A stretch of 25,785 nucleotides of DNA. It comes from a virus. Numbering within the stretch: the first letter of the stretch is position 1; the number at the start of each line of letters is the position of its first letter. The stretch lies in the IMG/VR virus record IMGVR_UViG_3300009285_002348, positions 1 through 25,785 of that record, one strand, 5' to 3'. Both the position numbers and the translations under genes were made by a program. The notes under the pieces are model-generated. The model had not been told where the DNA came from, ran no database searches, and saw only the letters and a program-made list of their open reading frames with translations. Shown in pieces: positions 1 to 7,600 of this stretch.

Positions 1-237
1 CGCCAGTACGATTAGGGCTGATACTACGGCCACGATCACCCACTGCAATATTGATACAACGGACTTATTGGAAGAAATTAAATTCTTTATAGCCATATAA
101 TTGTCTCCTTCTTTTGTTGCGTGCAGGACGTTAAAATCATTAATATTTTGGAGAGCGTTTTTTACCCCCTCAAAGGCCTGTATATTTCGTTCTTGTTGGT
201 CTAGTATTATTTTAAACAACTCGTCTTTATTATTCAT
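1..237 (-). CDS. Partial coiled-coil and membrane protein (holin-like?)
   Basis: The ATG at 237 immediately follows the LamG gene's TAA. The frame is open to the window edge, so only the first 79 residues are seen. Residues 1-40 are hydrophilic and helical (KDELFKIILDQQERNIQAFEGVKNAL), then a polar stretch, then a hydrophobic segment VSILQWVIVAVVSALIVLA (about 61-79) that looks like a membrane helix. A short helical N-terminus with a C-terminal membrane helix recalls XhlA-type or holin-associated proteins, and lysis genes often lie after tail genes. This is only a suggestion because the rest is cut off. Confidence 0.45.
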   Translation of the reverse strand, partial: MNNKDELFKIILDQQERNIQAFEGVKNALQNINDFNVLHATKEGDNYMAIKNLISSNKSVVSILQWVIVAVVSALIVLA

Positions 238-900
238 TTATAGAAACCCAAAGAAACCGCCACCAGGATTGTGTATAAGTATTACCTCGGCCTGAGTCAG
301 TGCCCTACTAAAAATAGCTACATCGTCGACATTACCGTTGAAATAATAGGTCGCAGAGGAACCCCGTCCAATAATTCTCGCACCCGCACTTGTTCCCATA
401 TTTCCTGTCGTATTTTGTGACGCAACTAGAATGCTGTTTACATAAATCTTCTCCTGCGATCCATTGTAGGTATAAATGACAGAGTTATAAGAATTAGAAA
501 TTACAACACCAGCAGAACTCGCAAAGGAGCCATCTACGCCGTTGATATTAAATTGAGCTAAAACACTCCCGTTATCATTTATGAGCAAACGACTTCTCGT
601 GGCATCTCTTTGATCGTGCCAAAGCCCTCCATAACCCCCCCCATGTGCCCCCAGTGGCATGCAGTGTGCAACGAAGGAGAAACCGTTTGTGAAATTCGGC
701 ACCGCTGTACCGACAGAAATGAAACTAGAAGTTCCGTTAAAACCGGCGCCCTGGTTGAATTTGCCTTTTACCGCATTGTAGGTAATACCCGTATCGGTAC
801 CGTTGTTTGATCCTTTGCTGTCATTGCTGTTGCCTTCCATTCTCCAATAGGAAACGATGTTCGCGTCATTGAATAAAGGAAGGTTTACCAATTCCGCCAT
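238..900 (-). CDS. LamG / concanavalin A-like virion protein
   Basis: 220 residues that match a LamG-type jelly-roll: NIVSYWRMEGNSNDSKGSNNGT (start of the fold), KFNQGAGFNGTSSFISVG, a strand pair with GFSFVAHCM and GGLWHDQRDATRSRLLIN, then VIYTYNGSQEKIYVNSILVASQNTTGNMG and the typical end YYFNGNVDDVAIFSRALTQAEVILIH. Such domains bind carbohydrates, so this probably helps the phage attach to a surface glycan. It ends GGGFFGFL. It starts directly after the fibre stop (TAA-ATG) with GGGAG upstream. The protein is likely a small tail-tip or fibre-associated piece. Confidence 0.8.
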   Translation of the reverse strand: MAELVNLPLFNDANIVSYWRMEGNSNDSKGSNNGTDTGITYNAVKGKFNQGAGFNGTSSFISVGTAVPNFTNGFSFVAHCMPLGAHGGGYGGLWHDQRDATRSRLLINDNGSVLAQFNINGVDGSFASSAGVVISNSYNSVIYTYNGSQEKIYVNSILVASQNTTGNMGTSAGARIIGRGSSATYYFNGNVDDVAIFSRALTQAEVILIHNPGGGFFGFL

Positions 901-1758
901 TTATATGCTCCCAATACAATCCCAAACAGTGTTCGCGTTATTACGTTGAAATAGTACGCGCAACATAGTAGACACCGCGGTGGTAGCCGGCAGGGCCACC
1001 GTAGTTGCGGAAAAAGATGCGCCCCACGTTATAGCCCGTGCCGTACCGTTGTCCGTTATTTGAATTTCGATCATGTCCCCAGCAACCGGCGTTCCCGTTA
1101 GATTTGTTGTCATAGAAGTTATAGCTTGGGCGAGCCCCGTTATCTGAAAAATGTCCCCACCGTCTGTATTTATAGTAGGTGTGGCGCTTTGGGTAGTTAC
1201 TACAACGCGTTTGGATATACGTTTGTTGGTAAGTGTTTGTGTGTGATCTTTAAATACAAATTCGTCATTTCCTGTCAAAAGTGGTAACGCTACTGTTCTA
1301 TCGGCGGCAAGTTCGCAGACAGAAAGTATATATTGATGATCTGAGGAAGTATCATTAATTTGAGGAAGTGTTAATACAGAGCCGGATTTATGCGTTCCAT
1401 CTTGATTGTGCGCGACAAGTAACCCGTCTATCAGATCGTTCCACCCAACGTTAGTTATCAGTATTTCAACCACAGCGCCTGCTAAATGTGCCTGCGCAGT
1501 TCCCTCTGCGCCGCGTGTGGCGGTCACGAGGTTAGAACCACTAACTACACCCACAACAGTTTCCTCAAGTGACGGAGTTTTAGTTCCCGCAGAATCCACA
1601 CGGTCGATTACTGCAACCACTGCGGTGTCGGTGGGAAGCCCTGTAGCCGAGGAGAGTGGGATGGTGGTAACTACTGCGTCCGAGACCCCTCCCGAGCCTA
1701 TCTGTCCAACCCATTTCCTAGCTCCTTTTTTGAACTTATCTGTATTTGCCGCTGCCAT
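901..1758 (-). CDS. Tail fibre / appendage-like structural protein
   Basis: 285 residues, mostly beta and low-charge, Thr/Ala/Val-rich, with no membrane segment. It carries a pattern common in phage tail fibres and spikes: LLVAHNQDGTHKSGSVLTLPQINDTS, then GNDEFVFKDHTQTLTNKRI (the 'F-x-D-x-T-Q-T-L-T-N-K' element often found at repeats in fibres), and a C-terminal beta domain (DMIEIQITDNGTARAITWGASF, NNANTVWDCIGSI). The N-terminus (NTDKFKKGARKWVGQIGSGGVSDAV) may attach to the virion. Likely host-contacting, but no enzyme motif is seen. It starts with AAAAGGAAATAAC before the ATG and ends with TAA immediately followed by the next ATG. Confidence 0.7.
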   Translation of the reverse strand: MAAANTDKFKKGARKWVGQIGSGGVSDAVVTTIPLSSATGLPTDTAVVAVIDRVDSAGTKTPSLEETVVGVVSGSNLVTATRGAEGTAQAHLAGAVVEILITNVGWNDLIDGLLVAHNQDGTHKSGSVLTLPQINDTSSDHQYILSVCELAADRTVALPLLTGNDEFVFKDHTQTLTNKRISKRVVVTTQSATPTINTDGGDIFQITGLAQAITSMTTNLTGTPVAGDMIEIQITDNGTARAITWGASFSATTVALPATTAVSTMLRVLFQRNNANTVWDCIGSI

Positions 1759-1793
1759 GTTATTTCCTTTTCAATCCCAATAGTTTTGCCAAT

Positions 1794-1827
1794 AAAAAAA
1801 GACCAATCACCCCAAGGTTCTTGGTCT
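1794..1827 (-). terminator. Intrinsic terminator before the fibre gene (module 4)
   Basis: Stem AGACCAA / TTGGTCT with inner GAACCTTGGGGTGA, followed by seven T (1800-1794). Its inner sequence resembles that of module 2 at 10027. The fibre gene starts about 36 nt further on, after AAAAGGAAATAAC. Confidence 0.85.
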
Positions 1828-1859
1828 GTCTAACCGCTCGTGTTAGCAAAGATATTGTA

Positions 1860-1888
1860 ATTTTATAACCTTTGTACATAGTTGTCAA
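1860..1888 (-). promoter_or_regulatory. Sigma70 promoter upstream of the fibre gene (module 4)
   Basis: TTGACA (1888-1883), a 17-bp spacer, then TAAAAT (1865-1860), five of six positions. It begins 3 nt after the stop of the nozzle gene. Predicted start near 1853, leader about 60 nt. A small hairpin CTAAC / GTTAG (1830-1846) lies before the terminator. Confidence 0.8.
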
Positions 1889-1890
1889 TT

Positions 1891-3897
1891 TTACGTCCAA
1901 CTGGATGGCAGTCTACGTCTAACCAAAGTGCCCTTAGATTGAAGAGATAATATGGTAAAATCCGTGTCCGCCGTGCTGGAAGAAACCTTGTACTGAATGT
2001 TGTACACCTTAGCTCTTTTTTTGATAGCCTTTTTAGTTGTGGCCTGCGTAAATGTCGATGGTGCGTCCACAAGAATTATTGCCCAACTCCCCGCTCCCCC
2101 CGAAGTGTTTGTCTGCGTTTCAGAGAAATGATTTTCACCAAACAGATCGGTACCAATACCCGTGTTAGATCCAAAATCGGTTATGGTCGCTGTGGCGATT
2201 GTATTGAAACTATTGGACTTGCCAATTCCCAATACTTGAAAGTTTATGGCTCCACGCGGGTTTCCAAGTTCCAGAACAGTCTCTTTTAGATTCAAAATAT
2301 CGGTTTTTACCTTGGACACCGGAATAAGAGGAGATAAATATGTCTGTGTAAAAGCGGCTCCAAAATCGTTAAGTATGTTTTCTGAGATCTCTACCAACCG
2401 AGTTCCGGTCGTGGGAATACACAGAAACTTCGTATCCTTCGATACTGTAGTATATTCAAGGAACTGTTTAACACCAAACGACCAATCAACCGACCAGTTT
2501 GCTCTTTCATCGTCCCACACAATAACCCGGTCATTCCCCGAACTCGATGTGGGAACCGATATAAAAACCTTAGCATCGTAATAATACGAACAAACAGTGT
2601 TCATTTTAGCTCCAGACAAGCTCCTCCAGTAGGGACGAATGTTTTGAGACTTTTCATTTGTTCGCAGGATACCGTAATAATTCTTTTCGCTACCTAAATC
2701 AAACCAACCCTTCCTGTTTGGGAAGGCTAGATTATTCGGGGTAGCAACAACCCCCAGTGCTGACTCAGTACCAAACGACCCCACCACCTTTGTTGCGGAC
2801 GGCACCGAAAAAGATGTACTCCCAACAGTAGCACTTGTGATGGTTATCTGCCAGACGGCTCCCCTGCCGTCGGGAGTTCTCGATAAAACCGTGGCTCTAC
2901 CCTCACCGGTACCACTCTGGTAGTGTTTTACTGCAACAGGAATCTCGCGTCCGCCCTTTTCCAGATTAATCCAACCGCCACCGTAGAAATCAGAGAAGTT
3001 TCCGATAAAAGAGCCCGTCCCGGAGAAATATACCTTGTACATGTCCGCCGTGTTGTTGGTTGCCCAAACTCTATTACCCGACAGAACCATGGAGATAAAT
3101 TTTGGTGCTCCGGTAGTATTGGCATCAGGAACCTCTATATAAACATTCAGGTCGTTTGTGCCGTCATCGGTAAAGTTTGTTACATCGCTGTTCCCTAGGA
3201 GTACCTCATAACCGGATTGATCTGAGAGATATATCTGATATCGGGTAGCGCCAGATGACGCCGTCCAAGACCATGTTAATTTATCCGTTCCCGCGACCCA
3301 ATTATCTCTGGTCTTATTGACCGTGATCGAGGCTTCGGTAGATCCCACAGTTTCACCCACACTGTTAAGCGCGGTAACCTGGGCATAATATGTATAAATA
3401 CCGCTGGTAAGCCCCGAGGCGACCCGAGATGCTGTCAGATTGGTTGGGGCTGATATTTCTGTGTACGTGGTTAAAACCGACCCATCATACCTGGTCAGTG
3501 AGTCCGTTCCGTTGGCAATATACAAATATCCGGCGATTTGCATGAAGTAACACTGTATTCCTGCGGTAAAACTTGCGCCCGTTATTGCGGTGAGAGTCCC
3601 CCCATCAGTAGATTTATAAGCAGTGCCGTTACTGATAGTAATTAGTTCCGTGGTTCCGTCGGATTTCACATACTCGGCCGCACCATCGATTGTTGCGGGG
3701 TGGGATGCACCGTAGTAATTTCTACCCCAGCGTGTTTTCCACAAACCGTCCTGTACCTGCATGAGGTTGGTGCTTTGAACCGCAAATTTCGGACTCATTC
3801 GCGCCTCCTGCACCAAAGAGGAGTTACCCCCGGAAAAATCATCGATTCCGATGGTTATTTCTTTTTGTCCGCCGTTTCCACGACCTGTAAAACGCAT
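1891..3897 (-). CDS. Tail nozzle / tail tubular B-like protein with FN3 domain
   Basis: 668 residues, starting directly after the adaptor stop (TAA-ATG). The N-terminus (EITIGIDDFSGGNSSLVQEARMSPKFAVQSTNLMQVQDGLWKTRWG) is the type seen in beta-propeller tail nozzle proteins of podoviruses. Blade-like repeats with YLYIANGTDSLTRYDG and NRVWATNNTADMYKVYFSGTG follow. Residues about 150-250 (SAPTNLTASRVASG ... YYAQVTALNSVGETVGSTEASITV ... YQIYLSDQSGY) look like an inserted fibronectin type III domain, which in virions often contacts host surface glycans. The C-terminal part is beta-rich with VSKVKTDILNLKETVLELGN. It forms the end of the tail tube in the family. The FN3 call is firm from the repeat pattern, the nozzle call likely from position and pattern. 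Confidence 0.65.
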   Translation of the reverse strand: MRFTGRGNGGQKEITIGIDDFSGGNSSLVQEARMSPKFAVQSTNLMQVQDGLWKTRWGRNYYGASHPATIDGAAEYVKSDGTTELITISNGTAYKSTDGGTLTAITGASFTAGIQCYFMQIAGYLYIANGTDSLTRYDGSVLTTYTEISAPTNLTASRVASGLTSGIYTYYAQVTALNSVGETVGSTEASITVNKTRDNWVAGTDKLTWSWTASSGATRYQIYLSDQSGYEVLLGNSDVTNFTDDGTNDLNVYIEVPDANTTGAPKFISMVLSGNRVWATNNTADMYKVYFSGTGSFIGNFSDFYGGGWINLEKGGREIPVAVKHYQSGTGEGRATVLSRTPDGRGAVWQITITSATVGSTSFSVPSATKVVGSFGTESALGVVATPNNLAFPNRKGWFDLGSEKNYYGILRTNEKSQNIRPYWRSLSGAKMNTVCSYYYDAKVFISVPTSSSGNDRVIVWDDERANWSVDWSFGVKQFLEYTTVSKDTKFLCIPTTGTRLVEISENILNDFGAAFTQTYLSPLIPVSKVKTDILNLKETVLELGNPRGAINFQVLGIGKSNSFNTIATATITDFGSNTGIGTDLFGENHFSETQTNTSGGAGSWAIILVDAPSTFTQATTKKAIKKRAKVYNIQYKVSSSTADTDFTILSLQSKGTLVRRRLPSSWT

Positions 3898-4584
3898 TTA
3901 AACACCAAACCCGTCATCTGCGGGACTAAATTCTGTACTGTCCTGCAACCATGCGGGAGCGACGTTCCGCGTTCGCATGCCCTCTAGTTTCTGCGTAGCT
4001 ATTCCAAGGGCAGATGTATCCCCCTCGTCTTTTTTAAGCTCTGATAGAACATAATAAACTGCGAACATGGGGTCGGCCATCTCAAACACGGATGCCCCCG
4101 CGGTTAGTTTGGTAGCGTTCTTGTAGTAATTATAGGAAATAGTGTAATTTGCGGGAAAAGTGCTAGAAAGATTCGGATTAAATTCCAGAGTTGGCGAACC
4201 GTCTAGGAGGAAATAGCACCAGTGGGATGTATCATTCTCCAAAGTCTGTGCCTTTTCTTGGGATATTACCTTATATGCGACTTTATTCGTCCCAGAACCC
4301 AGCCACACATAACCACTAGCAGGAAACTTAAAATCTGTTGGGCACGCATAAGACGTATCTTCCGCGGACGTAGTTTTATCCCCCGTCGCAGCATCGGCCA
4401 ACTTAACAAACAACTCCTTCCACAACACACCCTCCTCGTTTTCCCAGATATTGACGGCAACATTCAAGAGTGACAACCAAACAGTAAAATCCTCATCTCC
4501 GGATGATGGTGCCGATGAGTCAGATTCATAAAGACTGTTTATATATGTAATTGCGTCAGAGACGGTATCAATGATTTTTGCCAT
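3898..4584 (-). CDS. Head-tail adaptor / tail tubular A-like protein (putative)
   Basis: 228 residues, starting at an ATG that touches the T-run of a terminator, with no Shine-Dalgarno. The protein begins with a helical segment (IIDTVSDAITYINSLYESD), followed by WLSLLNVAVNIWENEEGVLWKELFV, then beta-rich sequence (SGYVWLGSGTNKVAYKVIS, PANYTISYNYYKNA) and a C-terminal helical part with MADPMFAVYYVLSELKKDEGDTSA. This alpha-beta-alpha layout and the position directly before the nozzle gene fit the head-tail adaptor / tail tubular protein A class, which docks the tail on the portal. I base this on position and general layout rather than a specific motif. It ends with TAA directly followed by the next ATG. 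Confidence 0.55.
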   Translation of the reverse strand: MAKIIDTVSDAITYINSLYESDSSAPSSGDEDFTVWLSLLNVAVNIWENEEGVLWKELFVKLADAATGDKTTSAEDTSYACPTDFKFPASGYVWLGSGTNKVAYKVISQEKAQTLENDTSHWCYFLLDGSPTLEFNPNLSSTFPANYTISYNYYKNATKLTAGASVFEMADPMFAVYYVLSELKKDEGDTSALGIATQKLEGMRTRNVAPAWLQDSTEFSPADDGFGV

Positions 4585-4610
4585 AAAAAAAGACGAGCCT
4601 TGTGCCCGTC
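4585..4610 (-). terminator. Intrinsic terminator abutting the adaptor start codon (module 3)
   Basis: Stem GACGGGC / GCTCGTC (one G-T pair) around ACAAG, followed by exactly seven T (4591-4585) that end directly at the ATG of the next gene. There is no room for a ribosome-binding site between them; an AAGGA occurs only in the loop of the hairpin further upstream. Confidence 0.8.
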
Positions 4611-4644
4611 CGACCTACCATCCTTGTAGGTAAAGATTAAGTAA

Positions 4645-4673
4645 ATTATATATTTTTAAACAAGCTTTGTCAA
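4645..4673 (-). promoter_or_regulatory. Sigma70 promoter upstream of the adaptor gene (module 3)
   Basis: TTGACA (4673-4668), a 17-bp spacer, then TATAAT (4650-4645): a full consensus match. The TAA of the giant virion gene (4656-4658) is within the spacer. Predicted start near 4638, leader about 54 nt. A hairpin ACCTAC / GTAGGT (4613-4631) lies between promoter and terminator. Confidence 0.85.
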
Positions 4674-7600
4674 ACCACCCGCCAACGTATTAATAAATTT
4701 AACAGGTTTGGGCTGTGCGTACTTTTTGACCTTAAACCCCAGTGATTTTTTAACACCGCGCGTCTTTATCACAGCTGACTTCGGTTTTCTGAATTTTATA
4801 GACCTTATCTTTCTGGCTTTGTTTATTTTAATATTGCTGATACGTCTTTTAACCTTGCCCATAGATATCTTGACGCTTTTCTTCCCCGACACAAGTTTCA
4901 TTTTGGCTAGTTTAGCTAATTCTTTTCCGGCTTGTTCTTCCGTCACCTGTCCGAGTTCGTAAAGTTTATAAACATCGTTTGCGCGCTTGGTTATCTTCCC
5001 GTTATATTGAGATTTGGCTTTCCTGTCTAGCTCAGTAATTCCTGTAAGTTTGGGTGGGGTTAGGTCGGGATTTAGGTTTATGGATTTGACCTCACCACTG
5101 CTATTGTCGTAGTAAATATATTTTTCACCCGTGTTTTGTGCCTGACCACCCTCCCTTACAGCCTCGCGTACCTTTGTTTCTTCTGCATTTTTAACCCTTG
5201 TTTCCATTATCTCGTTATAGGTAGACTCCTTGTCGGAAGAACCCCTAACTACCTCGGATTGCTTCTCGCTTAAAGGGCGCTTGTTACCCTTGAAGTACTC
5301 TTGCGCTTCGGGGACTGAGTACTTACCAAATACACCGGCTTGGGCATAGTTCTTTAGACTCTTATCGATTAAGTATTGTGTATCGCCACCTTTAGTTTTT
5401 GATTCCCCCTCGTGAACCGCGGTAAGACCTTCTATGGTTCGTTTAATTTGTTGTCCACCGAACGGGGGTACAATTTTGGCAAGCGGATCCTGCAAACCTT
5501 TTGCCACCAATAAACCACTTCCGTACCTAGTCGGGTCGCCTTCACCAAACAAGTCTTTTCTTGTAGGGAGCTTGGTATCCCCCACAGTAGCACCATATTC
5601 GGGGTACAGCGCGGCAACAGACTGTCCTCCTGGAACATTAGATAACACTTCCCCAGCTTGCCTTCCTGCTAGCTTTAATGCTCCTATTTTTTTATCTTCT
5701 TCTGCTCCGTATGCTTGTAACCCCTCCACAAGAGCATTTATGGGGTCAAAACTAACATCGGAGCCACGAATTTCTTTTGCTGCGCGGTTCATAAAGTAAG
5801 ACGCTACGGCAAAAGTTGCTAATTTTTGAAACTGTTTTTCATCAACCCAACCCTTCATTACATACCATAGATTTCCAACCTCAAGTTGGAATGGTGCAAC
5901 AAGCTGAAACACCTTATCCTTTTGTAGTATAGGGACTTCCCCTACCCCCCTACCTGCGACCATTGATTCTGTGGCATCATCAGCATATTTAATTGCGTTG
6001 GGAGCATTTTCTGCTAAAGCCTTTGCATAGTGTGAATTCCATATAAATTTGGTTCCTATTTCATCTCCAATAGTTACTAACCATTTAGCCATATCACGGG
6101 CATTATCGATTAACCCCGTATTGAAACCTGAGAACGGGTCCGAATACCTTTCTCTTACAAACCTTGATTTGTTTATAGGAGTTTTATTTGAAAATATATC
6201 TGCTAGAGTGCCTCCGAGTCCTTTTATAGCATTTTTTGGTCCGGCGTTTGCTATACCTTGGGGTATATTAAATAACTGAGCTACAGAAGATGATGCATTC
6301 ATTAGAATTACATTTGCCTTAATCCTGTTGTTTAACCAGTTAAGTGCGCGCATTGCCTTCCTTCCACCCGGTATATATTTTTGAAATGCTCTATCTATAG
6401 GTCCTGTTTTTCCTGATAAGTCGTTGGCGAAATCGTTTAAGTATTCGATAAAATTGTTAAGCTTGCCCTTATTTACACCGTCTAGTGTGGCTTGTTCTAA
6501 CTCGCTAGATAGATTTCTAAAGTTTTCTATGTTTGGGTCTATGTGTTTGGCGTACATGGCCTTTTGAACATAATCTATAAACCCACCCACTGCATCGTAT
6601 GTTGTTTTATCGCCCCCCCTGCGTTGTGCAAACGATAACCACTTAGACTTTGGTTTTGTATCTGCCGATATACCCGCAAGCGTAGATTGAACCCCCGAAG
6701 GAGACTCGAAGATATTTTTAAGCCCTGCAACACCTTCCTGCATTTCCTTGAAATGCCTATAGTAGTCAGCTCGTTTAGGGATAATCTTTTCGGGGTTGTT
6801 GGGATATATCTTTGCCCTAGACTTGTTTACATCATCTATAAGTGTGTTGTAAGCATTTCTAAAGAACTTATCCGCACCAACAATCTTATCCGCAGTACCT
6901 TTTCCAAACTTGTTTATTAGTCCTTCGTAGGATACTTTCTTTTCTCCAAATAACTGAACCATCGCTGATATTTTGCTACCTTTTTGTATTCCTAAGCTTT
7001 TCAACGACTTGCTCCAAGACTCTAGTTCTCTTGTCATCAAGTCTTTTCCTCTATAGAACGGCTCTATGACCTCTTTTTCTACCTCCCCGTACCTTTTGTC
7101 GAAAACTGCCTTGAAATTACGTTTTACTGTGTCAAATCCCTTAGCGATGTTCCCAATATCTTTTAGCTCCTCTATATTCTTCGCACCTACGCCTTTTGTG
7201 TTACCCTCAATACCTTTTCCGATAATATCGAGCTGTTCTGATGTTGTTTTTATCTGCCCGGACTCCCTTTGTGCCTTGTACCACCGATCATAATCGTTTT
7301 TCGCGGCCCTTTCTGCGTCTAGTTTAGCCCTACGTTCTAATTTTGCCTTACCGACACTATCTAATTCTGAGGACACGGCGTCAGTTTTTATAGGTTCGTT
7401 TCCGAACAGTGTTTTTGTACCTTTTAGGCCCCCCCGTGCTATACTGTCGCCATATGGAAGATCGGGAACCGAACTCTTTTGAGAAGTGGGTGCTTCTAAC
7501 ACTTGCTTTGGTAGTTCTCCTTGCGGCTGCGTGGGGAGGTTTTGCTTGGCTACTTTCAATGTCTTTTGCCCTCCTACTTGGATTTGGCTTTTGGAAGTTA

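Noticed and set aside
1406-1783. Long plus-strand frame over the fibre gene
   Set aside because: It mirrors a Thr/Ala-rich minus-strand gene that has clear structure. No promoter or ribosome-binding site was seen, and the product has no domain pattern.
4708-4962. Hydrophobic plus-strand frame
   Set aside because: It is the antisense of a Lys/Arg-rich tail, which always reads as Leu/Phe/Ile. It shows how easily antisense hydrophobic frames arise.
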